From the NCBI GenBank assembly GCA_028290085.1, contig JAQGKN010000094.1:1-7734 (forward strand): a DNA stretch of 7,734 nucleotides, written 5' to 3'. Shown here in pieces: positions 1 to 6,112 of this stretch. How positions within the stretch are numbered: position 1 is the stretch's first letter; each line of letters begins with the position of its first letter. Made by a program: the position numbers and the translations under genes. The stretch comes from Hyphomicrobiales bacterium. Its GTDB lineage: Bacteria > Pseudomonadota > Alphaproteobacteria > Rhizobiales > Beijerinckiaceae. The notes below the pieces were generated by a model. It searched no databases. It was given only the letters and a program-made list of their open reading frames with translations, and was not told the DNA's origin.

Positions 1-98
1 TGGTGATGCGCGCCTCGCAGAAGGGCATCATTCATAAGAACACGGCTTCGCGCAAAATCTCGCGCCTGACTGTTCGCGTGAAGGCTCTCGCGCAGTAA
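1..98 (+). CDS. rpsT: 30S ribosomal protein S20, 3' end (partial)
   Basis: The reading frame starting at base 3 gives 31 C-terminal residues ending in KALAQ and a TAA stop at 96-98. The stretch KGIIHKN followed by a basic SRKISRL segment and a final VKAL is the characteristic C-terminus of ribosomal protein S20, a small helical protein that binds 16S rRNA during assembly of the 30S subunit. The start lies outside the window, so about two thirds of the gene is missing. It is followed after 22 bases by an intrinsic terminator, so it appears to end its transcription unit. rpsT directly before dnaA is a common order in Alphaproteobacteria (established knowledge). Confidence 0.93.
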   Translation, partial: VMRASQKGIIHKNTASRKISRLTVRVKALAQ

Positions 99-120
99 TC
101 AACGAGACGCAACGTCAAGA

Positions 121-148
121 AAAGCCCGGCATTGCCGGGCTTTTTTTG
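121..148 (+). terminator. Intrinsic terminator of rpsT
   Basis: Bases 121-131 pair perfectly with 135-145 (core GCCCGGC / GCCGGGC) around a three-base ATT loop. The right arm runs into seven T residues at 142-148. The A-run on the left and T-run on the right would also permit some termination in the opposite direction. Confidence 0.95.
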
Positions 149-195
149 TTTTTGCGCAGGCGATTGCTGCAAGGACACAGGAATCTTAATTTCTT

Positions 196-228
196 TGGTG
201 CCCGATAGGCAGGACTCTCGAACCCGTT
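196..228 (-). other. Degenerate tRNA 3'-end-like sequence
   Basis: Read on the minus strand, this stretch has a GTTCGAG element resembling a tRNA T-loop, then ATCGGGC followed by ACCA, like an acceptor arm with encoded CCA. From the T-loop start to the CCA end it is 27 bases, four more than a normal tRNA, and no matching 5' acceptor strand, D-arm or anticodon arm is visible upstream on that strand. It is not a functional tRNA. It could be the scar of an integration event at a tRNA 3' end, or chance resemblance. Confidence 0.2.
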
Positions 229-231
229 CCG

Positions 232-247
232 ATTCAAGGGCTTGAAT
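232..247. repeat. Perfect 7-bp palindrome with 2-base spacer
   Basis: ATTCAAG at 232-238 is the exact reverse complement of CTTGAAT at 241-247, separated by GG. The size and symmetry suit an operator for a dimeric regulator. Its left arm overlaps a GANTC site at 231-235. No regulator can be assigned. Confidence 0.4.
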
Positions 248-371
248 ACAAAGCCCCAGTGGACGGCTCCATCCAGCCTCTTGACATCGCCTCTCAAAAG
301 CGGGCGGAGCGCTCTTTTGCCTCTGTTTTGTGAATCGTCCGGTCGGTAAGTCCGTGAGGGTAATGGTCGCG

Positions 372-384
372 AATCAAATGGTTA
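372..384 (+). promoter_or_regulatory. IHF-consensus site with adjoining CtrA-half-site-like bases
   Basis: AATCAAATGGTTA fits the published IHF consensus WATCAANNNNTTR at every defined position. The overlapping ATGGTTAC at 378-385 is one base away from ATGGTTAA, the reverse complement of the CtrA half-site TTAACCAT known from Caulobacter. There is no second TTAA at the spacing expected for a full CtrA site. A GANTC site at 371-375 overlaps it. IHF bends DNA at origins and promoters, so this may shape the dnaA control region. Binding is inferred from sequence only. Confidence 0.4.
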
Positions 385-581
385 CAGCCGTCAATCATGA
401 ATCTTTTCAGCTCCTGGTGCGGCTCCGTACGGCCGTGAATGACGCCTTCGTGAGAGAGTCTGTTGCGGACGACACACCGCCTGTGTAAGGTTTTCTTCAG
501 ACGGGGCTGCCTGACAGGCGACAAGAAGTACCAGCGACTTTAGTAGGTTACGTCATTCTCCCCACATTTGGAGGAGAGTGC

Positions 582-719
582 ATGACCCCACCGAGGGCCA
601 TTGGCAGTTGGGCACCCAGTCTGCATTGCGCCGCGAAAGCGAGCGCGGGTAAGCGGCGGCTTATTAAAATTTGGATAATGGGAACTGGGGCCGCAAGGCC
701 GCAGAAGGGGGCTTCATGA
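582..719 (+). CDS. Possible 45-aa small ORF with strong ribosome binding site
   Basis: The start is supported by GGAGGA at 570-575, which leaves seven bases between GGAGG and the ATG at 582, one of the best Shine-Dalgarno arrangements in the window. The product begins MTPPRAIGSW, has a basic stretch near residues 20-29 (KASAGKRRLI) and ends RPQKGAS. It has no recognisable domain, signal peptide or membrane segment. Its TGA at 717-719 overlaps an ATG at 716-718 (ATGA) that opens a 72-codon frame ending at 934, an arrangement typical of translational coupling. Neither product resembles a family I know, and codon use in the downstream frame is unremarkable. It could be a small protein or leader peptide before dnaA, or a chance ORF. 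Confidence 0.22.
   Translation: MTPPRAIGSWAPSLHCAAKASAGKRRLIKIWIMGTGAARPQKGAS
670..678 (-). promoter_or_regulatory. DnaA-box-like 9-mer in an AT-rich patch
   Basis: On the minus strand the bases read TTATCCAAA, one mismatch from the consensus DnaA box TTATCCACA. It sits at the end of an AT-rich run (661-679) that stands out in this GC-rich region. A single imperfect box could serve dnaA autoregulation. I see no cluster of boxes, so it is weak evidence for an origin. Confidence 0.25.
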
Positions 720-997
720 CTTTTGCGCCGACAAACCGGTGTGCGAACCGCATATCGTCTGACTTTTTCGTGTCCGAAAGACAGAGCAGCTCGTGCGCAA
801 GCGCGGAAGTTTTTTCAGGATTGTCGAGTGTCTGTAGTTCGATCGAGTTTGATGCGATGAGCCCGGTGAGTGCGTTGGAAGACATAGCGGTGCGCGCGGT
901 TGGTCCGCAGGCCGTACCGTCCTTCCGAATTTAGACATCGGTCTGGACTGGATGGAGCAACATCCGTCCCGAACGTGTCTCGCAACTTTTCAGATTT

Positions 998-1028
998 CCC
1001 CATGTGAGGATCATAAATCCTCTTGGGG
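998..1028 (+). promoter_or_regulatory. Two-step hairpin immediately upstream of dnaA
   Basis: GAGGAT (1006-1011) pairs with ATCCTC (1017-1022) around a CATAA loop. Below a small internal loop (TGT against T), CCCCA (998-1002) pairs with TGGGG (1024-1028). The structure ends 24 bases before the dnaA ATG and just before its likely ribosome binding site. It is not followed by a T-run, so it is not an ordinary terminator. It may be a DNA dyad for a regulator, or an mRNA leader structure affecting dnaA translation. Confidence 0.45.
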
Positions 1029-1052
1029 GCTCAGCGATGAGAAGAAATTTCG

Positions 1053-2594
1053 ATGCTCAAGCCACGCCTCGATACGACTCTGATTCAAGCTCAAGGGGTC
1101 GTCCGGTTTACGCCGAACACAAGCAGTGCCCAGAATTCGACCAGCCATACCGAAGCCTGGCAGAGGACCTGCAGGCGTCTGCGCGCTGAAGTCGGCGAGG
1201 ACGTCTTTAACTCATGGTTCGGTCGGCTCGAACTCGACGAAGTCACTGAAGACACGGCGCGCTTGTCGGTTCCCACAAAGTTCCTGAAGAGCTGGATCCA
1301 GTCGCATTATACGGACCGGATCATCGCGGCCCTCGCGTCCGAGATCCCGGTTATAGCGTCGCTCGCGATTTCAGTCCGTTCGTCGGGCCGTTCCGTCGCT
1401 GCACGTCCTGTCGAAGCGCCGGTTCCGCTGCGTTTCGAGGAGAGCAGCGCCCGCCCGTCTCCCTCGCCATTTGCAGCCCCCGCGACCCTTTCTTTCCGCC
1501 GCGACAATGACAGCGCGCCGCGCGATGCCAAGCACCTGGATGCTGAGGCACTCGGTGGATCGCCGTTGGACCGTCGACTGACCTTTTCGAGCTTTCTCGT
1601 AGGCCGCTCAAATCAGCTGGCCCACGCGGCAGCACAGCGCGTGGCGCAAGCTCCGGCCTCGGAAGTGCCGCTCTACAATCCGCTCTATATCCACGCCTCT
1701 GTCGGCTTGGGTAAAACGCATCTCATTCAGGCCATAGCTCATTGCGCGAGCGATACCGGACGCAGGGTGATCTATCTCACCGCTGAAAAGTTCATGTACG
1801 GTTTCGTCTCTGCGCTGAAGGCGCAGACTGCGATTGCTTTCAAAGAAAAGCTTCGTGCCATCGATGTCCTCGTTATCGATGACGTGCAGTTTTTGCAGGG
1901 CAAGTCGATCCAGCAGGAATTCTGTCACACGTTGAATGCGCTCATTGATGCGGGTCGCCAGATCATCATCGCATCCGACCGGCCGCCGTCTGATCTCGAA
2001 AGCCTCGACGAGCGCGTGCGCTCGCGGCTAGCAGGCGGGCTCTGCGTCGAGATGGGCGCGCTCGATGAAGCGCTGCGCGTGAAAATTCTCGAAACACGCA
2101 TTGCCGCGGCGCGTATTTCGCAGCCGACCTTCGAAGTTCCGCCCGCAGTTGTGTCGCTGGTTGCAATGTCGATCCAGACGAACGGCCGGGATCTGGACGG
2201 TGCAGTCAATCGTCTGCTCGCGCATGTCACGCTGACTGGCGCTCCACTCACGGTCGAGACCGCCGAAATCGCGATCCGGGATCTCGTGCGCACGCGCGAG
2301 CCCAAGCGAGTCAAGATCGAAGACATCCAGAAGCTCGTGGCGACGCATTTCAATGTGAGCCGCGCGGATATTCTTTCATCGCGCCGGACGGCCACCGTCG
2401 TGCGTCCGCGCCAGATCGCCATGTATCTTGCCAAGGTCCTGACGTTGCGCTCGCTGCCCGAAATCGGACGTCGTTTTGGCGGTCGCGATCACACGACAGT
2501 TCTCCATGCCGTGCGCAAAATCGAAGGCCTGTCCAACAAAGACGGCCAGCTATCCGAAGAGCTTGAGTTGCTCAAGCGCATGCTCATGGACTGA
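1053..2594 (+). CDS. dnaA: Chromosomal replication initiator protein DnaA
   Basis: The 513-residue product is DnaA, the AAA+ ATPase that binds DnaA boxes, melts the origin and loads the replicative helicase. Domain I spans about residues 34-100 (EAWQR...[10 protein letters not shown], then [12 protein letters not shown]). A Pro/Ser/Ala-rich domain II linker covers about 101-175. Domain III has Walker A ASVGLGKT at 215-222, Walker B VLVIDD at 272-277, sensor I near 304-310, the box VII arginine segment ERVRSRL at 320-326, and sensor II around 378-388. Domain IV carries the DnaA signature [10 protein letters not shown] at 477-486. The ATG at 1053 is the first start after an in-frame TGA at 1038-1040, with a modest GAGAAG ribosome binding site at 1039-1044. 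It gives about 33 residues before domain I, and no ATG, GTG or TTG start lies between it and domain I. A terminator follows. Confidence 0.97.
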   Translation: MLKPRLDTTLIQAQGVVRFTPNTSSAQNSTSHTEAWQRTCRRLRAEVGEDVFNSWFGRLELDEVTEDTARLSVPTKFLKSWIQSHYTDRIIAALASEIPVIASLAISVRSSGRSVAARPVEAPVPLRFEESSARPSPSPFAAPATLSFRRDNDSAPRDAKHLDAEALGGSPLDRRLTFSSFLVGRSNQLAHAAAQRVAQAPASEVPLYNPLYIHASVGLGKTHLIQAIAHCASDTGRRVIYLTAEKFMYGFVSALKAQTAIAFKEKLRAIDVLVIDDVQFLQGKSIQQEFCHTLNALIDAGRQIIIASDRPPSDLESLDERVRSRLAGGLCVEMGALDEALRVKILETRIAAARISQPTFEVPPAVVSLVAMSIQTNGRDLDGAVNRLLAHVTLTGAPLTVETAEIAIRDLVRTREPKRVKIEDIQKLVATHFNVSRADILSSRRTATVVRPRQIAMYLAKVLTLRSLPEIGRRFGGRDHTTVLHAVRKIEGLSNKDGQLSEELELLKRMLMD

Positions 2595-2624
2595 GCATCT
2601 GTACGCCCGTTGTCCGATGCATTG

Positions 2625-2655
2625 AAGGGCCGCGACATTGTAGCGGCCCTTTTTT
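2625..2655 (+). terminator. Intrinsic terminator of dnaA
   Basis: AAGGGCCGC (2625-2633) pairs with GCGGCCCTT (2643-2651) around a nine-base loop, and T residues continue from 2650 to 2655. It lies 30 bases after the dnaA stop, so dnaA appears to be monocistronic rather than joined to a downstream dnaN. Confidence 0.93.
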
Positions 2656-2682
2656 GTTGGGCGTCGCGTCGAACCCCAAAAG

Positions 2683-2713
2683 AAAAGGCCGCCACATCGA
2701 AATGCGGCGGCCT
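2683..2713 (-). terminator. Intrinsic terminator of typA
   Basis: On the minus strand AGGCCGCC pairs with GGCGGCCT (plus-strand arms 2686-2693 and 2706-2713) around a 12-base loop and is followed by TTTTCTTTT. It lies 37 bases beyond the typA stop. With the dnaA terminator only 27 bases away, it insulates the two convergent genes. Confidence 0.9.
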
Positions 2714-2750
2714 CGAAACATGCGGAATGAAGCTGCGACCAGCGCAATCC

Positions 2751-4577
2751 TCAGCCGATGACTTCCTTCGAACGGCTCATGCGCTTGCGGTCGTTCGGAT
2801 CGAGATAGGTCTTGCGCAGACGGACGGACTTCGGCGTCACTTCGACGAGTTCGTCGTCTTCGATGTAAGCCAGTGCCTTTTCAAGCGTCATGCGGATCGG
2901 CGGTGTCAGGCGAACAGCTTCGTCCTTGCCCGCGGCGCGAACGTTGGTGAGCTGCTTGCCTTTCAGCACGTTGATTTCGAGGTCGTTGTCGCGGGTGTGT
3001 TCGCCCACGATCATGCCGCGATAGACCTTCCAGCCGGGCTCGATCATCATCGGGCCGCGATCTTCGAGCTTCCACATCGCGTAGGTGACAGCTTCACCAG
3101 CTTCGTTCGAGATCAGAACGCCGTTGCGACGTCCGGCGATCTCGCCCTTGTATTCCGAGTAGTTGTGGAACAGCCGGTTCATGATGGCCGTACCACGGGT
3201 GTCCGTCAGCAATTCGCCCTGATAACCGATCAGACCGCGCGTCGGCGCATGGAAGACGAGCCGCAGACGATTGCCGCCCGACGGCCGCATCTCGATCATG
3301 TCGGCCTTGCGCTCTGACATCTTCTGGACGACGACGCCGGAGTGCTCCTCGTCCACGTCGATGACGACTTCCTCGATCGGCTCAAGAAGCGCACCGGTCT
3401 CCGGGTCCTTCTGGAACACGACTTTCGGGCGCGACACGCCGAGTTCGAAACCTTCACGACGCATCTGCTCGATGAGAATGGCGAGCTGCAATTCACCACG
3501 GCCCGAGACGATGTAGGCGTCGGAATTCGGCGCGGAATCCACACGCAACGCGACATTGCCTTCGGCTTCCTTGAACAACCGGTCGCGAATAACGCGGCTG
3601 GTCACCTTGTCGCCTTCGGTACCTGCGAGCGGCGAGTCGTTGACCATGAAGGTCATGGACAGCGTCGGGGGGTCGATCGGCTGAGCTTGAAGAGGCTCGG
3701 TCACCTCAGGCACGCACATCGTGTCGGCGACGTTGAATTTCGAGAGACCTGCGATGGCGACGATGTCACCAGCTTCCGCTTCCTCGACGGGCACGCGTTC
3801 GATGCCGCGGAACGCGAGGATCTTGGAGACACGACCCTGCTCGACGATGTTGCCGAGACGGTCGAGAACCTTCACCGACTGGTTCGGCTTGATGCTGCCC
3901 GCGAAGATGCGGCCCGTCACGAGACGTCCGAGATAGGGGTTGGCTTCGAGGAGCGTTCCGAGCATGCGGAACTTGCCTTCTTCGATGCGGGGCTCCGGCA
4001 CATGCTTGACGACGAGGTCGAACAGCGGCGCCATGGCCTGGTCCTGCGGACCTTCAGGCGCGTCGGCCATCCAGCCTTGCTTGGCCGATCCGTAGATGAT
4101 CGGGAAGTCGAGCTGTTCGTCCGTTGCGTCGAGAGCGGCGAAGAGGTCGAACACTTCGTTGATGACTTCGCTCGGACGCGAGTCCTGCTTGTCGACCTTG
4201 TTGATGCACACGATCGGGCGCAGGCCGATTTTCAGTGCCTTGCCGACCACGAACTTGGTCTGCGGCATCGGGCCTTCAGCGGCATCGACGAGCACGATCG
4301 CGCCATCAACCATCGACAGGATGCGCTCGACCTCGCCGCCGAAATCGGCGTGGCCTGGGGTATCGACGATGTTGATGCGGACATCCTTCCAGACGATCGA
4401 TGTCGCCTTGGCAAGGATGGTGATGCCGCGTTCTTTTTCGAGATCGTTCGAGTCCATCACGCGTTCGGCGACACGCTGGTTGTCGCGGAAGGCGCCGGAC
4501 TGGCGGAGGAGTTGGTCTACGAGCGTGGTCTTGCCGTGGTCAACGTGGGCGATAATGGCGATGTTACGCAGTTTCAT
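2751..4577 (-). CDS. typA: Translational GTPase TypA/BipA
   Basis: The 608-residue protein is full length for TypA/BipA, a ribosome-binding GTPase related to EF-G and EF-4 that helps 50S assembly and translation under cold or other stress. The GTPase motifs are complete: G1 AHVDHGKT at 10-17, the RGIT switch I segment at 50-53, G3 DTPGH at 72-76, G4 NKVD at 126-129 and G5 GSAK at 163-166. A beta-barrel domain follows (about 200-290), then an EF-G-like domain near 395-475 (EPIEEV...[13 protein letters not shown]) and the TypA-specific C-terminal domain ending RSKEVIG. The start [18 protein letters not shown] matches the family start; the Shine-Dalgarno is weak. A 232-bp gap and a hairpin separate it from argG upstream, so it probably has its own promoter. 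A 510-codon antisense frame over this gene is treated as a shadow. Confidence 0.97.
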   Translation of the reverse strand: MKLRNIAIIAHVDHGKTTLVDQLLRQSGAFRDNQRVAERVMDSNDLEKERGITILAKATSIVWKDVRINIVDTPGHADFGGEVERILSMVDGAIVLVDAAEGPMPQTKFVVGKALKIGLRPIVCINKVDKQDSRPSEVINEVFDLFAALDATDEQLDFPIIYGSAKQGWMADAPEGPQDQAMAPLFDLVVKHVPEPRIEEGKFRMLGTLLEANPYLGRLVTGRIFAGSIKPNQSVKVLDRLGNIVEQGRVSKILAFRGIERVPVEEAEAGDIVAIAGLSKFNVADTMCVPEVTEPLQAQPIDPPTLSMTFMVNDSPLAGTEGDKVTSRVIRDRLFKEAEGNVALRVDSAPNSDAYIVSGRGELQLAILIEQMRREGFELGVSRPKVVFQKDPETGALLEPIEEVVIDVDEEHSGVVVQKMSERKADMIEMRPSGGNRLRLVFHAPTRGLIGYQGELLTDTRGTAIMNRLFHNYSEYKGEIAGRRNGVLISNEAGEAVTYAMWKLEDRGPMMIEPGWKVYRGMIVGEHTRDNDLEINVLKGKQLTNVRAAGKDEAVRLTPPIRMTLEKALAYIEDDELVEVTPKSVRLRKTYLDPNDRKRMSRSKEVIG

Positions 4578-4775
4578 GGGTCTGCCGGGGTTCGGATCTG
4601 CGCCGCGGGCGATCCGTGGCGGACATGTCGAGATGATCGGACCCAGTCTTTAGACCGGGACAGGAAAACTCGAGATCTGGGAAAAGGGACGGCACAACGC
4701 CGTATTTGGTGCGGTGCATACACGAAAGCAGCGCGTTTGGGAACCCACTCCGCACGCCATCGCGCGGAGCAGGCC
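4578..4775 (-). promoter_or_regulatory. Upstream region of typA
   Basis: These ~200 bases precede typA and contain no supported gene. An imperfect dyad lies at 4642-4659 (CCC.GTC against GAC.GGG around TTTA). I could not identify a convincing -35/-10 pair. The region most likely carries the typA promoter and leader because a hairpin closes argG just beyond it. Confidence 0.35.
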
Positions 4776-4796
4776 GGCCCCGCCTCGGGCGGGGCC
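4776..4796 (-). terminator. GC-rich hairpin after argG
   Basis: GGCCCCGCC (4776-4784) pairs perfectly with GGCGGGGCC (4788-4796) across a three-base loop, 13 bases past the argG stop. On the minus strand it is not followed by a T-run, so it is either a terminator that works with another factor or a 3'-end stabiliser. Termination here is inference. Confidence 0.55.
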
Positions 4797-4809
4797 ATAA
4801 AGCCGGCAT

Positions 4810-6051
4810 TTAGCCGCCGATTGCGCGGCGGTTGCGCTTGGCAAGCGTGCGCAGGCGCAGGGCATTCAGCTTGATAAAGCCGGCCGCGTCGCGGTGGTCG
4901 TAGGCGACAGCGCCTTCCTCGAAGGTCACGAGATCCTGGTCGTAGAGCGAGTAGGGGCTTTCGCGTCCCACCACCCATGCGGAGCCCTTGAACAGCTTCA
5001 GGCGAACCTGGCCGGTCACGAATTCCTGGCTCTTGTCGATCAGCACCTGCAGCATTTCGCGCTCAGGCGAGAACCAGAAGCCGTTGTAGATCAGCTCGGC
5101 ATATTTGGGCATCAGCTCATCCTTCAGATGCGCTGCACCCCGGTCGAGCGTGATGGATTCGATGCCACGGTGGGCGAAGTAAAGGATCGTCCCGCCCGGG
5201 GTTTCGTACATGCCACGTGATTTCATGCCCACGAAGCGGTTTTCGACGAGATCGAGACGGCCGATGCCATTGTCCCGGCCGTATTTATTGAGGGCCGTCA
5301 AAAGAGTCGCAGGCGACATTTTCTCGCCGTTGATGGCCACGGCATCGCCGCGCTCGAAATCCACGGTGATGTAGGTCGGCGTATCCGGCGCATCTTCCGG
5401 GCTGATCGTGCGGGAATAGACGTAGTCGGGCGTTTCCAGCGCCGGGTCTTCCAGCACCTTGCCCTCGGACGAGGCGTGCAGAAGGTTGGCATCGACCGAG
5501 AAGGGCGCGTCGCCGCGCTTGTCCTTGGCAATCGGAATCTGGTTCGCCTCGGCGAATTCGATCAGCGATGTGCGCGAGGTCAGGTCCCATTCGCGCCAGG
5601 GTGCGATGACCTTGATGTCGGGCTCGAGCGCATAATAGCTGAGCTCGAAGCGGACCTGATCGTTCCCCTTGCCCGTGGCACCGTGCGAGACGGCATCGGC
5701 TCCGACGCGACGGGCAATCTCGATCTGCCGCTTGGCGATCAGAGGGCGCGCGATGCTGGTGCCGAGCAGATAAAGGCCTTCATACTGCGCATTGGCGCGG
5801 AACATCGGGAAGACATAGTCGCGAACGAATTCCTCGCGCAGGTCTTCGACGAAAATATGCTCGGGCTTGATACCCATGAGCTCGGCCTTCTTGCGGGCCG
5901 GCTCCAGCTCTTCGCCCTGGCCGAGGTCGGCGGTGAAGGTCACAACCTCGCAGCCATAGGTCGTTTGGAGCCATTTCAGGATGATCGACGTGTCGAGGCC
6001 GCCGGAATAAGCGAGGACGACGCGTTTGATATCGGGGCGTGATGTGGACAT
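4810..6051 (-). CDS. argG: Argininosuccinate synthase
   Basis: The 413-residue product is argininosuccinate synthase, which joins citrulline and aspartate using ATP (to AMP and PPi), the penultimate step of arginine biosynthesis in the cytoplasm. The N-terminal PP-loop AYSGGLDTS sits at residues 14-22, and the conserved [14 protein letters not shown] block, associated with substrate binding in this family, is at 123-136. The SVDANLLH segment near 185-192 and the EDPALE region near 201-206 are also typical. Length is normal for the family. The start [18 protein letters not shown] places the PP-loop at the usual distance, but no good Shine-Dalgarno precedes it. It lies 61 bp downstream of the PAP2 phosphatase gene on the same strand and may be partly read from it. 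No ARG-box-like operator or leader was recognised. Confidence 0.97.
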   Translation of the reverse strand: MSTSRPDIKRVVLAYSGGLDTSIILKWLQTTYGCEVVTFTADLGQGEELEPARKKAELMGIKPEHIFVEDLREEFVRDYVFPMFRANAQYEGLYLLGTSIARPLIAKRQIEIARRVGADAVSHGATGKGNDQVRFELSYYALEPDIKVIAPWREWDLTSRTSLIEFAEANQIPIAKDKRGDAPFSVDANLLHASSEGKVLEDPALETPDYVYSRTISPEDAPDTPTYITVDFERGDAVAINGEKMSPATLLTALNKYGRDNGIGRLDLVENRFVGMKSRGMYETPGGTILYFAHRGIESITLDRGAAHLKDELMPKYAELIYNGFWFSPEREMLQVLIDKSQEFVTGQVRLKLFKGSAWVVGRESPYSLYDQDLVTFEEGAVAYDHRDAAGFIKLNALRLRTLAKRNRRAIGG

Positions 6052-6082
6052 GGAGGCGGCTCTGGACGTCGCAGGACAGGGA

Positions 6083-6099
6083 GGCGGGAGAGCCCCGCC
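6083..6099 (-). other. Hairpin between the PAP2 gene and argG
   Basis: GGCGGG (6083-6088) pairs with CCCGCC (6094-6099) around a five-base loop. It lies 14 bases past the PAP2 stop and 31 bases before the argG ATG. No T-run follows on the minus strand. It may attenuate read-through into argG or simply be part of the argG leader. Confidence 0.35.
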
Positions 6100-6112
6100 G
6101 GATCGGCGCGGA

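Larger units (their letters stand above)
181..460. promoter_or_regulatory. Cluster of seven GANTC (CcrM-type methylation) sites
   Basis: GANTC occurs at 181-185, 213-217, 231-235, 332-336, 371-375, 399-403 and 456-460. I find none from 461 to 1075, then two at 1076-1080 and 1082-1086 inside the start of dnaA. By eye the genes in this window have only a handful over several kilobases. In Alphaproteobacteria GANTC is methylated by CcrM, and hemimethylation after fork passage regulates promoters including that of dnaA in Caulobacter (established knowledge). That this cluster controls dnaA or origin activity here is inference. Confidence 0.5.
149..1052. other. Long rpsT-dnaA intergenic region without a confident gene
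   Basis: About 900 bp separate the rpsT terminator from the dnaA start. Open frames on both strands are short, overlap one another, mostly use TTG or unsupported starts, and match no family I recognise. The left part (150-540) is less GC-rich than the flanking genes and carries clustered GANTC sites, a palindrome and an IHF-type site. The right part (560-1030) holds an AT-rich patch at 661-679, one possible small ORF with a good ribosome binding site, and a hairpin just before dnaA. The gap probably contains the dnaA promoter(s) and a leader. Whether it also acts as a replication origin cannot be told from sequence; a cluster of consensus DnaA boxes is absent. Confidence 0.7.

Noticed and set aside
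215..222. Idea that Walker A of DnaA is defective because it reads ASVGLGKT
   Set aside because: These are residue numbers within DnaA (bases about 1695-1718). The essential GxGKT is intact and an Ala/Ser at the first positions appears tolerated in alphaproteobacterial DnaA.
196..270. Complete tRNA gene on the minus strand
   Set aside because: The T-arm to CCA distance is wrong and no matching 5' acceptor strand, D-arm or anticodon arm could be found.
294..524. Minus-strand 76-codon frame suggesting an integrase-like remnant (LKRFMIDGCNHLIRDHYPHG)
   Set aside because: It starts on TTG with no ribosome binding site and shows no DDE or tyrosine-recombinase motif that I can confirm. Resemblance is too slight to call a mobile element remnant.
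630..657. GC-rich dyad (CCGCG...CGCGG, AAGC...GCTT) before the AT-rich patch as a terminator
   Set aside because: Stems are only four to five pairs, alternative pairings compete, and there is no clean T-run.
1925..2434. Minus-strand open frame of 169 codons inside dnaA
   Set aside because: Antisense to the DnaA AAA+ core; Arg/Ser-rich composition typical of a shadow frame.
2610..3317. Plus-strand open frame of 235 codons after dnaA
   Set aside because: It begins before the dnaA terminator, crosses both terminators and runs antisense to the typA C-terminus. No family features.
3342..4874. Plus-strand open frame of 510 codons across typA and the argG 3' end
   Set aside because: It is antisense to a perfectly conserved TypA. 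Its composition (Asp/Arg/His/Leu-rich, no domain) is typical of antisense shadows in GC-rich genes, and it has no supported start.
5476..6042. Plus-strand open frame of 188 codons inside argG
   Set aside because: Antisense shadow of a fully conserved ArgG.
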